DNA of 64,000 bases, taken from the NCBI RefSeq assembly GCF_003994475.1, contig NZ_RZNY01000013.1, positions 86,883 through 150,882 on the forward strand. The letters run 5' to 3'. Below the pieces are notes generated by a model that made no database searches, was not told the origin of the DNA, and saw only the letters and a program-made list of their open reading frames with translations. Origin of the DNA: Paenibacillus anaericanus. GTDB lineage: Bacteria > Bacillota > Bacilli > Paenibacillales > Paenibacillaceae. Each line of letters begins with the position of its first letter. The stretch's first letter is position 1. Below, in pieces: positions 26,565 to 34,778 of this stretch. Position numbers and translations under genes: made by a program.

Positions 26565-26613
26565 AAAGAAAAAGAGCTGTCCCCTTCGAATAGGTGGCAG
26601 CTCTTTCTTTTTT
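26565..26613. terminator. Bidirectional terminator
   Basis: AAAGAGCTG pairs with CAGCTCTTT around an imperfect inner stem, followed by TTCTTTTTT on the plus strand and A/T runs on the other. It lies between the convergent binding-protein and aldolase genes. Confidence 0.8.
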
Positions 26614-26627
26614 ATGTCATAACGGTA

Positions 26628-27722
26628 CTAGATCATCGCTCTCATTTTCTCGTCTAGCATTTGAAAAGCATTCTTTATCGCTTCTGTGGGAATATTAGCG
26701 TACCGATCTCCGATACTAAGTTCACTATAACAGCTTGTCTCGTCAATTTTCGTTAAATAACCTACTATACCTAGCCCGGTGGCTTCATAGATACTGAATA
26801 GAACAGGTTCTAACTTCTCCTTAGGCACAGCAAAATGTATATGGAACATGTTAGATACAGGTTTCGCAGGTTTTGAATTAACCCCGTGACACTCATTCAC
26901 AATAGTAGCAAGTTCTTTCGCATCCTCATAATACTGCCCCATTTTATCCACTCTCTGTTCGAAGTAATAATCAGAACTAATAATATAAGGGTACAGGCTT
27001 ATGAGATCACCACCGTGCCGTCTCTTCCATACCTTTGACTCTTTGGTAAAGTCAACATCGCCAGCAAGAACCGCTCCTGTAATCCCACCGATTCCTTTGT
27101 AGAAGGAAATATATACACTATCAAACAGCGCACATATCTCAGCAGCCGATTTTTGATAATACGGTAGGATCTCAAACAATCTCGCTCCATCCAAATGCAG
27201 CTTAATCCCCTGCTCACGGCAGTAAGTAGAGATCGCTTCAAGTTCGCTGTATTCTGGCAATTGCCCGCCAATCTCACGTTGAGGTAATTCAAGCAATAAG
27301 CATGCAATATCCTCATTCATGTTACATACATCATCCAAAGTAATCAATCTGTTACTGTCCGCAAGTAGAATAGGCTCAATATGGTGAAGTTCCTTCAATC
27401 CATCTTCCTCATGAATCTCTAAATGACACAAAGGATGGTACGCTACTCTCTTCAGCCCCTTCTGATCGCACCATATTCTCAATGCAATCTGCTGGGCCAT
27501 CGTTCCACTAGGAAAAAAAACAGCCGATTCCTTCCCCAACACCCCTGCCATTTTCTCTTGAAAATCCTCAATCACTTTGCCTTTACCATACATATCACTA
27601 TCCAGATTGCCATCGATATGTTCTAATGCCTCTTTCAATACTTGAATACTTCTTGGACCATGACCCGACAAAGGATAGGTTGTTTGTTTAAATGCTTCTG
27701 ATAATGTTAAATTTTCGTTCAT
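26628..27722 (-). CDS. Threonine aldolase-like PLP enzyme
   Basis: A 364-residue fold-type I PLP enzyme of the beta-eliminating lyase/low-specificity threonine aldolase family. KESAVFFPSGTMAQQIAL (about 64-81) is the cofactor phosphate loop, HLDGARLFE (about 175-183) holds the aspartate that pairs with the PLP nitrogen, and SFYKGIGGITGA (about 207-218) carries the Schiff-base lysine. Such enzymes usually split threonine or allo-threonine into glycine and acetaldehyde. A CHLEIHEEDG insert replaces the more usual loop, so specificity is uncertain. AGGAG is 10 bases before the ATG. Monocistronic. Confidence 0.85.
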   Translation of the reverse strand: MNENLTLSEAFKQTTYPLSGHGPRSIQVLKEALEHIDGNLDSDMYGKGKVIEDFQEKMAGVLGKESAVFFPSGTMAQQIALRIWCDQKGLKRVAYHPLCHLEIHEEDGLKELHHIEPILLADSNRLITLDDVCNMNEDIACLLLELPQREIGGQLPEYSELEAISTYCREQGIKLHLDGARLFEILPYYQKSAAEICALFDSVYISFYKGIGGITGAVLAGDVDFTKESKVWKRRHGGDLISLYPYIISSDYYFEQRVDKMGQYYEDAKELATIVNECHGVNSKPAKPVSNMFHIHFAVPKEKLEPVLFSIYEATGLGIVGYLTKIDETSCYSELSIGDRYANIPTEAIKNAFQMLDEKMRAMI

Positions 27723-28161
27723 CTAGTAGCGCTCCTTCTTGTTTCACTAATGATCACCATTTTAATATGTAGCGTGAAATTTGGACCTCTATATACATGA
27801 TATATGCTATAGAATCGGTACCTTGTACGGTTGACGGACACTGAGTACGCTAATTACTCCAAATACCCCAATTTCCGCATTATGCGGACAGTGGTTCCGT
27901 TATTGACATAAATTCCAGATAAAATCAGCACTATACTAACGGATAACGGATCCTATGTCCGCTACTGCACCTAAGTGGGTGCCTTTGAACGAAATAAGGT
28001 ACCTCATGTCCGCCTAGCTACTGAAAAAGAAAAGCCAGCACATATTTTGGGATAGAGCCCAAAATTAAATATAGTCTTTTAGGATTTCTTATATCACTAA
28101 GAAAAGACTACTCCCTTTCCCGCCATGTTACAATAAAAGAAAAACGGAGGAGGTACCATTC
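27723..28161. other. Intergenic region with nested inverted repeat
   Basis: No gene is supported. The middle holds the nested inverted repeat described separately (27833-28014). A further hairpin, TAGTCTTTT (28072-28080) with AAAAGACTA and an inner CTTA/TAAG, lies at 28072-28110. The ribosome site of the next gene (CGGAGGAGGT) follows. Confidence 0.5.
27833..28014. repeat. Nested inverted-repeat intergenic element, MITE-like
   Basis: Two nested imperfect inverted repeats. Outer arms: GACGGACACTGAGTACGCT (27833-27851) with AGGTACCTCATGTCCGCC (27997-28014). Inner arms: GCGGACAGTGGTTCCGTTA (27884-27902) with TAACGGATCCTATGTCCGCT (27944-27963). All four arms carry a GCGGACA/TGTCCGC core. A short palindrome, TCCGCATTATGCGGA (27874-27888), overlaps the inner arm. 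There is no coding capacity, and it resembles non-coding repeats dispersed between Paenibacillus genes; copy number cannot be tested from this window. Confidence 0.6.
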
Positions 28162-28677
28162 ATGTTCCATCCTACTGTCTTCGACAATATTAAGGTCGCT
28201 ATTGAGAACCAGATCTATGACTATGATAATTTGGACGGAATTCTCGTGGTTACGGATCGCTCCGACCTTCTGAATATGGCGCTGATGTCCAGAGAGTTTA
28301 GTCTCTCGTTCAAACTAATCGGAGGCCTGAAGGTCACATCAGAAATTGTATTAAATGCCTCAACGAAAGATTTGAATGACGAAATACTGGATGCTCCAGA
28401 CACGAATCCCGGCTGCAATCTGCAGCTTCGCTTTTATACTCAAGTACATGATATCCCTTCTCAATGTCCGGCTATCGAGAGTATTCTACATGCGATATGG
28501 GGACCGGATTTACACCCTATTCAAGCCTTGAGTTTTATTTATGGTGAAGAAGGTAAAGGTTATAATAATTGTATTGAGCTGCAATTCAGACGTCAGATCA
28601 CTGAGGAACAAATGGAGGATATCCCCGACCTGTTGCAGCATCTGTTGCAAAGTGCAGAGGAACTTGAAGTGATATAA
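28162..28677 (+). CDS. Conserved hypothetical protein
   Basis: A 171-residue soluble protein with an excellent ribosome site (CGGAGGAGGT) and start ATG. It has no signal peptide or membrane helix. A mixed alpha/beta pattern ends with an acidic helix (EEQMEDIPDLLQHLLQSAEEL). It is followed 48 bases later by a small membrane protein gene and then a TetR gene on the same strand. I do not recognise a family with confidence. Confidence 0.75.
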   Translation: MFHPTVFDNIKVAIENQIYDYDNLDGILVVTDRSDLLNMALMSREFSLSFKLIGGLKVTSEIVLNASTKDLNDEILDAPDTNPGCNLQLRFYTQVHDIPSQCPAIESILHAIWGPDLHPIQALSFIYGEEGKGYNNCIELQFRRQITEEQMEDIPDLLQHLLQSAEELEVI

Positions 28678-28725
28678 TTCAACATTCTAATACATTGCCA
28701 TATTTCGACAACGAGGTGAACAACC

Positions 28726-29121
28726 ATGAAATTTATGCCACCTGCCAAAAGCGAACGCTGGATCACATGGATGCTGATTTATGCCGTACTACTCTGGCTG
28801 CCCTTCATTCTGCATCGGTTCGTCCTACTAGGACAGACATTTAGCCTTACGATATCTCTGCGCTTCGCCCTTCTTGCCCTCGTAATGTCTGGTATTGTTA
28901 ATGGTCTCGGATGGCTCGGTGTCCGTTTAGTATGGTTAATCACCACAATCGGAATTGTTATTGGACTGGGGCTTATGTTCATCTATTCCAACAGAGACAT
29001 GTCTGGCTGGGCTGATCTTGCGGCCTTTTTGACCTTCTACTTATGTACATTAGGAGGATTTACCCTTGGCTTATTGACAGAAGGAATGTATTGGCTGATA
29101 AGGAAGCTTCATAAATCTTAA
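28726..29121 (+). CDS. Small four-helix membrane protein
   Basis: A 131-residue protein with four hydrophobic segments (about 12-32, 42-60, 67-85 and 96-124) and no catalytic motif. GAGGTG lies 7 bases before the ATG. The TetR gene starts 28 bases after it, so they are cotranscribed and this is the likely target or companion. Function unknown. Confidence 0.72.
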   Translation: MKFMPPAKSERWITWMLIYAVLLWLPFILHRFVLLGQTFSLTISLRFALLALVMSGIVNGLGWLGVRLVWLITTIGIVIGLGLMFIYSNRDMSGWADLAAFLTFYLCTLGGFTLGLLTEGMYWLIRKLHKS

Positions 29122-29149
29122 TTATGGAACTATCAATGAGGTGATATTC

Positions 29150-29713
29150 GTGTCCAACTCTTTGCTGACAAAAAATGCTCTAGCCCATTCGTTGAAATCC
29201 CTGATGGAGCATACTACGATAAATAAAATATCTGTGCAGCATCTTGTAGATGATTGTGGACTGAACAGACAGACCTTCTACTATCACTTTCAAGATATAT
29301 TTGATTTGCTTGGTTGGATTTACAAGACTGAAGCAGTCGAAAGCATCGCTCAATATCGTAGCTATAGTACCTGGACTGACGGTTTCTATAAAATTTTCTG
29401 TTATATTGAGAGCAACAAGGCCTTCTGTTGTAACACGCTAGATTCACTCGGTAGAAACCATTTAGACAACTACCTCTATTCCGTTACGAATGATCTCATA
29501 ATGGGGGTTATTAACGAACTATCTAGCGGTATAAATGTCCGTCTCGAGGATAAGCAGTTTATTGCTAACTTCTATACTCTAGCCTTCACTGGCCTCGTAA
29601 TTCAATGGATGAGAGACGGTATGAAGGAACAACCTAAGCAAATTATTGAGAGGCTCAGCATTCTAATCGAAGGAAATTTTCTAAAGGCTTTGCACAAATA
29701 TGAGAATAAGTAG
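29150..29713 (+). CDS. TetR/AcrR family regulator, DhaS-like
   Basis: About 187 residues. The N-terminal helix-turn-helix is about residues 25-50 (INKISVQHLVDDCGLNRQTFYYHF), a good TetR match, and the C-terminal half is helical, with the pattern of DhaS/TetR_C-type proteins that sense small ligands or act as coactivators. The GTG at 29150 is preferred because GAGGTG lies 6 bases upstream; the GTG at 29141 is inside that site. It follows a small membrane protein gene closely. The target is unknown. Confidence 0.82.
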   Translation: MSNSLLTKNALAHSLKSLMEHTTINKISVQHLVDDCGLNRQTFYYHFQDIFDLLGWIYKTEAVESIAQYRSYSTWTDGFYKIFCYIESNKAFCCNTLDSLGRNHLDNYLYSVTNDLIMGVINELSSGINVRLEDKQFIANFYTLAFTGLVIQWMRDGMKEQPKQIIERLSILIEGNFLKALHKYENK

Positions 29714-29812
29714 TCGTAGCATAAATCGTCATCCTCATACTAAATTGATATACATTAAGCTCCTCTTACCTTAAGATAAGAGTAATTATCCAATAGGGGG
29801 TCACTTAATAAC

Positions 29813-30391
29813 GTGAATCATAAATTCGGTTATACTCAATACTTAGTTAGAAAAAAGATCATTTCCATCGTCGGTGCCAAGTTCCATATTTATAATGCGA
29901 ATGAGGAGCTAGTGATGTTCTCCCAATTGAAAGCCTTTAAGTTGAAAGAGGACATTCGGCTATACAGCGATGAGAGTATGACCGAGGAGTTACTTACAAT
30001 TTCAGCCCGTAGCATGGTGGATTTCTCCGCAACCTATGACGTTAAAGATCCGAGCACTGGAGAACATGTAGGTAGCTTACGCAGAAAGGGATTCAAGTCC
30101 ATTCTGAAGGATGAATGGATTATAATGAGCCCGAATGAGGTTGAAATTGGACGGATTAAGGAAGAAAGCAGCGTTCTTGCCTTATTACGTCGTTTCTTAT
30201 CCAATCTGATCCCTCAACAATATAATGTATTGATAAATGGGAACACAGTTACTACTTTCAAACAAAATTTCAATCCATTTGTCACGAAAATGAATGTCGA
30301 TTTCTCAGCCGATCCAAGTCATGTTCTTGATCGCCGGTTAGGGCTTGCCGCGAGTGTATTGCTCTGCGCAATCGATGGGAAACAGAACTAG
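29813..30391 (+). CDS. LURP-one-related / scramblase-like protein
   Basis: A 192-residue protein with the twelve-strand barrel pattern of LURP-one/tubby-like proteins: short alternating strands (KFHIYNANEELVMFSQL, ILKDEWIIMSPNEVEIGRI, MNVDFSADPSHVLDRRLGLAAS) and a central hydrophobic C-terminal helix (LGLAASVLLCAI). Bacterial members are common in Bacillales, usually cytoplasmic, with unknown function. GTG start, AGGGGG about 13 bases upstream. It is monocistronic and ends at a strong terminator. Confidence 0.78.
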   Translation: MNHKFGYTQYLVRKKIISIVGAKFHIYNANEELVMFSQLKAFKLKEDIRLYSDESMTEELLTISARSMVDFSATYDVKDPSTGEHVGSLRRKGFKSILKDEWIIMSPNEVEIGRIKEESSVLALLRRFLSNLIPQQYNVLINGNTVTTFKQNFNPFVTKMNVDFSADPSHVLDRRLGLAASVLLCAIDGKQN

Positions 30392-30402
30392 AACTTATAT
30401 AT

Positions 30403-30443
30403 ACACAATAAGCAGGATGAATTTCATCCTGCTTTTATTGTGT
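30403..30443. terminator. Bidirectional terminator
   Basis: AAGCAGGATGAA pairs with its complement, extended by an outer ACACAATA/TATTGTGT pairing. It lies between two convergent genes. Confidence 0.85.
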
Positions 30444-30451
30444 TAAATTAT

Positions 30452-32128
30452 TTAATTCAATTGATATGCAATAGCTTCGTAAGGTTTCAATACAAACTTA
30501 TCATCCGTCTGCCCAACACGTTCATAATTGGAGAGAATGACATGCCTACTCCGTTCGTTTAGCTCCTTCGGCATCGCAAACATTGGCGTATTCCCGAAGA
30601 AATTTAGCAAGATTAGAAATGTCTGATCTTCGAACGTCCGTGTATATGCGAAAATTTCTGGATGCTCCGTAAGCCTACTCTCATATCTTCCGTATATAAG
30701 CGCTTCATTCTCCTTACGCAGAGCGATTAACTTCTTATAATAATTCAGAATCGAGTCTGGGTCCGACATCTGCTGATTCACATTAATCTCATGATAGTTA
30801 GGGTTAATGCGAATCCAAGGTAATACTGTAGAAAATCCACTGTTTGGAGTATCATCCCATTGCATTGGTGTTCTTGCATTATCACGCGCCCGGTACCTGA
30901 TCCTGCGCATCGTATCCTCTATATCTTTTCCATCCATCAGACGTTCACGGTAAAAATTATAAATCTCCACATCGCGATAATCACTAAGTTCATTGAACAC
31001 TACATTCGTCATACCAATTTCCTGTCCCTGATAAATAAATGGGGTTCCCTGCATTAACATATAGAAGGTGGCAAGCATTTTGGATGATTCTTTATGATAG
31101 TGCACAGGATCACCAAAACGCGAAACAGAACGTGGTTGATCGTGATTTTCTAGATATAACGCATTCCAACCCACACCTTCCAGACCCGTCTGCCATTTGT
31201 TCATAATCGCCTTTAAGTCGACCAAGTTCCACGGAGCGCAATCCCAGCGCCCCTCCGGACCAAAGTCTATGTTGACATGTTCGAATTGAAAGATCATATT
31301 AAATGCGCCGTTCTTTTCGCCAATCCACGAGTCAACTTCAGTTATAGGGATTCCACTCGCCTCACCAACCGTCATAATATCATAACCAGCAAACCCTTCA
31401 CGCCTGAACTGACTAATAAACTCCCCAATTCCTTCGATGTTTTGGTGTCCAGCCATAGAATTTACGAAACGGAGATGATTCGGATTTGGCATATTTGGTA
31501 GTCCGGGTAGCTTCTTAATATGTGATATCGCATCTACCCTGAATCCATCAATCCCTTTATCCAACCACCAACGGATCATTTGAACTAATTCCTGCCTTAC
31601 GACTGGATTTTCCATATTTAAATCTGGCTGTTTCCTCGAATAGAGATGCAAATAATACTGATCCGTCGTCTCATCGTATTCCCATGCCGAGCCATTAAAC
31701 ATCGACTCCCAGTTATTTGGTTCCGCCCCATCCTTTGCGTCCTGCCAAATGTAATAGTCCCGTTTCGGGTTGTCCCGGGAAGACCTGGATTCAACAAACC
31801 ATGGATGTTCATCCGATGTGTGATTAAGTACCAGATCTAAGATGATTCTCATATCGCGCTTATGAACTTCTCGTAAAAGTGTGTCAAAGTCCTCCATAGA
31901 CCCGAAATCATCCATAATATCCTGATAATCACTAATATCATAGCCATTATCATCATTTGGAGATTTATAAATGGGACAAACCCAGATGACATCAATCCCA
32001 AGTTCCTTCAAGTAATCCAACTTGGAGATAATCCCTTGCAAATCCCCTATACCATCACTATTCGAATCCATGAAGCTTCTTGGATATATTTGATAAGCTA
32101 CTGCTTCTTTCCACCATATTTTACGCAT
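30452..32128 (-). CDS. GH13 alpha-glucosidase (oligo-1,6-glucosidase type)
   Basis: A 558-residue cytoplasmic GH13 enzyme of the MalL/oligo-1,6-glucosidase group. D199 (GFRVDA) is the nucleophile, E256 (TVGEAS) the acid/base, and D330 (ENHDQPR) the transition-state aspartate. QIYPRSFMDSNSDGIGDL (about 13-30) is typical of the group. It releases glucose from isomaltose, sucrose or related oligosaccharides; trehalose-6-phosphate hydrolase is closely related and cannot be excluded. No PTS gene lies nearby. The ORF begins with ATG after a spaced G-rich site. Monocistronic. Confidence 0.9.
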   Translation of the reverse strand: MRKIWWKEAVAYQIYPRSFMDSNSDGIGDLQGIISKLDYLKELGIDVIWVCPIYKSPNDDNGYDISDYQDIMDDFGSMEDFDTLLREVHKRDMRIILDLVLNHTSDEHPWFVESRSSRDNPKRDYYIWQDAKDGAEPNNWESMFNGSAWEYDETTDQYYLHLYSRKQPDLNMENPVVRQELVQMIRWWLDKGIDGFRVDAISHIKKLPGLPNMPNPNHLRFVNSMAGHQNIEGIGEFISQFRREGFAGYDIMTVGEASGIPITEVDSWIGEKNGAFNMIFQFEHVNIDFGPEGRWDCAPWNLVDLKAIMNKWQTGLEGVGWNALYLENHDQPRSVSRFGDPVHYHKESSKMLATFYMLMQGTPFIYQGQEIGMTNVVFNELSDYRDVEIYNFYRERLMDGKDIEDTMRRIRYRARDNARTPMQWDDTPNSGFSTVLPWIRINPNYHEINVNQQMSDPDSILNYYKKLIALRKENEALIYGRYESRLTEHPEIFAYTRTFEDQTFLILLNFFGNTPMFAMPKELNERSRHVILSNYERVGQTDDKFVLKPYEAIAYQLN

Positions 32129-32188
32129 GCGCTAACCCCCTTAGATGCTATAACTCTGGCACCTAGTTTAAGTATTTATCTTGAATCT

Positions 32189-32299
32189 TCAAGTAAAACA
32201 GACACTTTCCCGATCTGCATATAAAAGAGTATGGTCATCCTCGTCCAAAATATCCGGTGCATCTCCCAAAATAGCTAACTCTTGGGTTACATTACCCAT
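32189..32299 (-). CDS. Possible 36-residue acidic peptide
   Basis: An open frame on the minus strand from ATG at 32299 encodes an acidic peptide (LGDAPDILDEDDHTLL in its middle). AGGATGAG lies a few bases upstream. The frame stays open further upstream, into the terminator of the preceding gene, so this could also be a remnant of a larger gene. It is in the spacer between the deacetylase and glucosidase genes. Confidence 0.3.
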   Translation of the reverse strand: MGNVTQELAILGDAPDILDEDDHTLLYADRESVCFT

Positions 32300-32327
32300 A
32301 ATTGTCTCATCCTGCTTACGGAGGAAC

Positions 32328-32359
32328 AAAAAAGGCTATGATAATTTCTTATCATAGCC
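32328..32359 (-). terminator. Terminator after the deacetylase
   Basis: GGCTATGATAA pairs perfectly with its complement over 11 bp with a 4-base loop. On the minus strand it ends in TTTTTT, so it terminates the deacetylase transcript. Confidence 0.85.
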
Positions 32360-32393
32360 TGTGCCCCATAAGGGTCATGAATAATTATTATAT

Positions 32394-33500
32394 TTACTCG
32401 TTACCTGATTTATCTTCCGTGATCTCCGATTTCCAGCCAAGTTGTCTACACATCTCATTCATTTTGCGGATATCGCGTCTTGCCTCTATTTGGGTTAGCC
32501 CCAATTTGGATGCTGTTTCCGCAGCCCAGCGGAGAAGGTACACTAATGTATCCGCTTGCGCTTCTCTAGCCGCATAATCTAATAATACAAGACTATCTTC
32601 TGTAACGCCGGCACGTACATAACCCCAATACGTACCTTCGAATTCACGGATGGCAAAGAGCTCACGATTCTCCGTAATACCGAATTCTTCAAGAGGATTC
32701 TTCAGATGTTCAAGCCATTCGCTCTTCGAATTAAACTGCAGCGTATACTCCGGAATATCCCATTTAACCGTCTGAGCTGCTAACTCGGCAAATTCCTCGT
32801 CCTGCAAAGTGATCCAGTTATCTACGGGATGATCCAGCTCAGCAGGAACCTCTACAGTAATCTTCCAAGGTCTGTAGCCCACTTCTACTCCAATGGACTC
32901 AAGTATTTCGGGAATCCCTACACCTCTTAGTCCTCTTTGTTTGGCTATCTGGATAAGTTGTCTTAAGGCTTCAGGTGAACCTACCGCAATATCATTGCTA
33001 TGTTGGACAACAATCGTTCCATTTTCAAGACCAGGCTGGACCTGTGCTACGATATCCTCTGCAGATATGCCTTTCCAGTCTCTAGAATCGATGCCTTCGA
33101 TATCCAGATATCCGCCCCACTCAGCAAGCCAATCCAGATTTTCTTCACGAAACGAACAATAAGGAAAGCGCATAAAATTGGGGCAAGGGAGACCCGTTGC
33201 ATCCTGATAGGCCAGCTCAGTCAATTTCAATTGCTCCAGAAATACGTGCTTCGGCACTTGTGCCATGCGGCGGTGATGATACGTATGAGGGGCAAGTACG
33301 TGACCCCGGGAAAGGACTTCTCTTGCTCTATCCGGGTGTTTATCCATCCACTCTCCGGTGAAGAAAAAGGTTCCAACGACTTCTTCTTGTTCCAGAACAT
33401 CTAACCACAACTCTAGTGGTAGCCTGGAAGGTCCGTCATCAAACGTAAACGCGCAGATTGCTTGGTTAACATCCCCTCGCCAAACCGCTTTTGTTGACAT
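32394..33500 (-). CDS. Polysaccharide deacetylase fused to a GNAT-like domain
   Basis: A 368-residue protein. Residues 14-200 are a NodB/CE4 deacetylase: TFDDGPS (D21, D22) is motif 1, HTYHHR (H72 and H76) motif 2, and RFPYCSF motif 3. The protein has no signal peptide, so it would be cytoplasmic, unusual for CE4 enzymes. Residues 250-368 look like a GNAT acetyltransferase: RELFAIREFEGTYWGYVRAG and GLTQIEARRDIRKMNEMCRQLGW (the latter matching the N-terminal side of the acyl-CoA pocket). The fusion would pair amide hydrolysis with acetyl transfer on a sugar; the acceptor is unknown. GAGG precedes the ATG. Monocistronic. Confidence 0.75.
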   Translation of the reverse strand: MSTKAVWRGDVNQAICAFTFDDGPSRLPLELWLDVLEQEEVVGTFFFTGEWMDKHPDRAREVLSRGHVLAPHTYHHRRMAQVPKHVFLEQLKLTELAYQDATGLPCPNFMRFPYCSFREENLDWLAEWGGYLDIEGIDSRDWKGISAEDIVAQVQPGLENGTIVVQHSNDIAVGSPEALRQLIQIAKQRGLRGVGIPEILESIGVEVGYRPWKITVEVPAELDHPVDNWITLQDEEFAELAAQTVKWDIPEYTLQFNSKSEWLEHLKNPLEEFGITENRELFAIREFEGTYWGYVRAGVTEDSLVLLDYAAREAQADTLVYLLRWAAETASKLGLTQIEARRDIRKMNEMCRQLGWKSEITEDKSGNE

Positions 33501-33587
33501 ATTGCCGCCTCTTTTCTATCTTGTTATACAATATATTATAGACGGGTAGCTAAAGTTATTCTACTATTGTCCTCTCTCTATCTAATA

Positions 33588-34778
33588 CTATCTTACTGTT
33601 CTTATTTCAATACGGTGCTCTTGTCGATATTCTGTAGGCGTAACGTTAAACTTTTTACGAAACACCTGTGTAAAATGCTTCACATCCTGATATCCAACCT
33701 TTTCTGATATATCGGCAAGCTTAAGCTGGGGATGAAGAAGAAGTTGCTTCGCTTGTTCCATACGCAAATGAATCACGTATTCCTTGAAACCATAACCCGT
33801 CTTTTGTTTGAACACTTGACTAAAGTAAACAGGATTTAAATAAACAATCGAAGCGACCTTTTCCAATGTTAAGTCGGTATTATAATAGGTTCTAATGTAC
33901 TGCAATGCTACCTCGATGACTCGGCTCCCGCCTGTTGCATAATACTCAAATTCATGGGATATCGAATCCTGATGCATCCGCCGCACTTCATTAGGTATGA
34001 CATCAAAGTCGTACAACACTTCGGTCTGTAGGATTTGGAAAGGTACTCTTAAATACTTTTTCAAATGAATACGGAGTTGTTCCAACATGGCCTTTATACT
34101 TTTCTCTTCATTAATCGTTATGAGACCCAATACACTTTTAGCATCAAAGCTAGTAGCAAACCCCTTACCATACGTATCCATCATTTCAGTGAGCACGTTA
34201 TCAATAATAAAATGTTCTAGATGGACTAACTTATCACTTTCCATCTTCACCATAATTAATTGAAACTTCTGGTGATTGGCTATAACTGAAGCCATATCCA
34301 TGCCTCCAATATTAAGGCCCGATGCCCAGCGCTGAAACACCGCTTCACGGAGAAATTTCAAATTATTCTTTAACATTTTGGATTCCTTAACAATCTCTAC
34401 TTCGCTCCCAATTTTGTCACTTAGCCTCACAATCATCTCAAGCAGCATATCCTTGCCTATCGGCTTAAGCAGATAATCCACCGCTCCCAACCGAACCGCT
34501 TCCTTAGCATACTCAAATTCAGAATACGCGGAAATAATCACCCATTTTATATTAGGATATTTGGCTTTAGTCAGTTGCATCAATTCAAGTCCTGTCATAC
34601 CTGGCATTAGAATATCCGTCAGCACAATATCGATAGGGCGACTTCGCAGTAATTGTACGGCCTCATCTGGATTGGCTGCCAGATAGATACCGTACTTCGG
34701 ATAAGCCTTCTGGATCGTTCGTTTAATACCTTCCCGAATGGCCAATTCATCATCCACGATGAGGATGTTCATCTCCAT
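33588..34778 (-). CDS. YesN-type response regulator (AraC output)
   Basis: A 396-residue response regulator. The receiver domain (1-120) has phosphoacceptor D55 (LTDILMPG), D9/D10 and K106. The C-terminal AraC domain (about 290-390) has both helix-turn-helix motifs (LTLEKVASIVYLNPVYFSQVFK and LADISEKVGYQDVKHFTQVFRKKFN) and TPTEYR. The linker is shorter than in many YesN proteins. It overlaps the histidine kinase gene by 29 bases. It should activate the sugar ABC operon upstream, which is in the same direction, on sensing the extracellular sugar. Confidence 0.92.
   Translation of the reverse strand: MEMNILIVDDELAIREGIKRTIQKAYPKYGIYLAANPDEAVQLLRSRPIDIVLTDILMPGMTGLELMQLTKAKYPNIKWVIISAYSEFEYAKEAVRLGAVDYLLKPIGKDMLLEMIVRLSDKIGSEVEIVKESKMLKNNLKFLREAVFQRWASGLNIGGMDMASVIANHQKFQLIMVKMESDKLVHLEHFIIDNVLTEMMDTYGKGFATSFDAKSVLGLITINEEKSIKAMLEQLRIHLKKYLRVPFQILQTEVLYDFDVIPNEVRRMHQDSISHEFEYYATGGSRVIEVALQYIRTYYNTDLTLEKVASIVYLNPVYFSQVFKQKTGYGFKEYVIHLRMEQAKQLLLHPQLKLADISEKVGYQDVKHFTQVFRKKFNVTPTEYRQEHRIEIRTVR

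Noticed and set aside
27833-28014. Insertion sequence
   Set aside because: There is no transposase frame; only the inverted repeats are present, so it is listed as a repeat.
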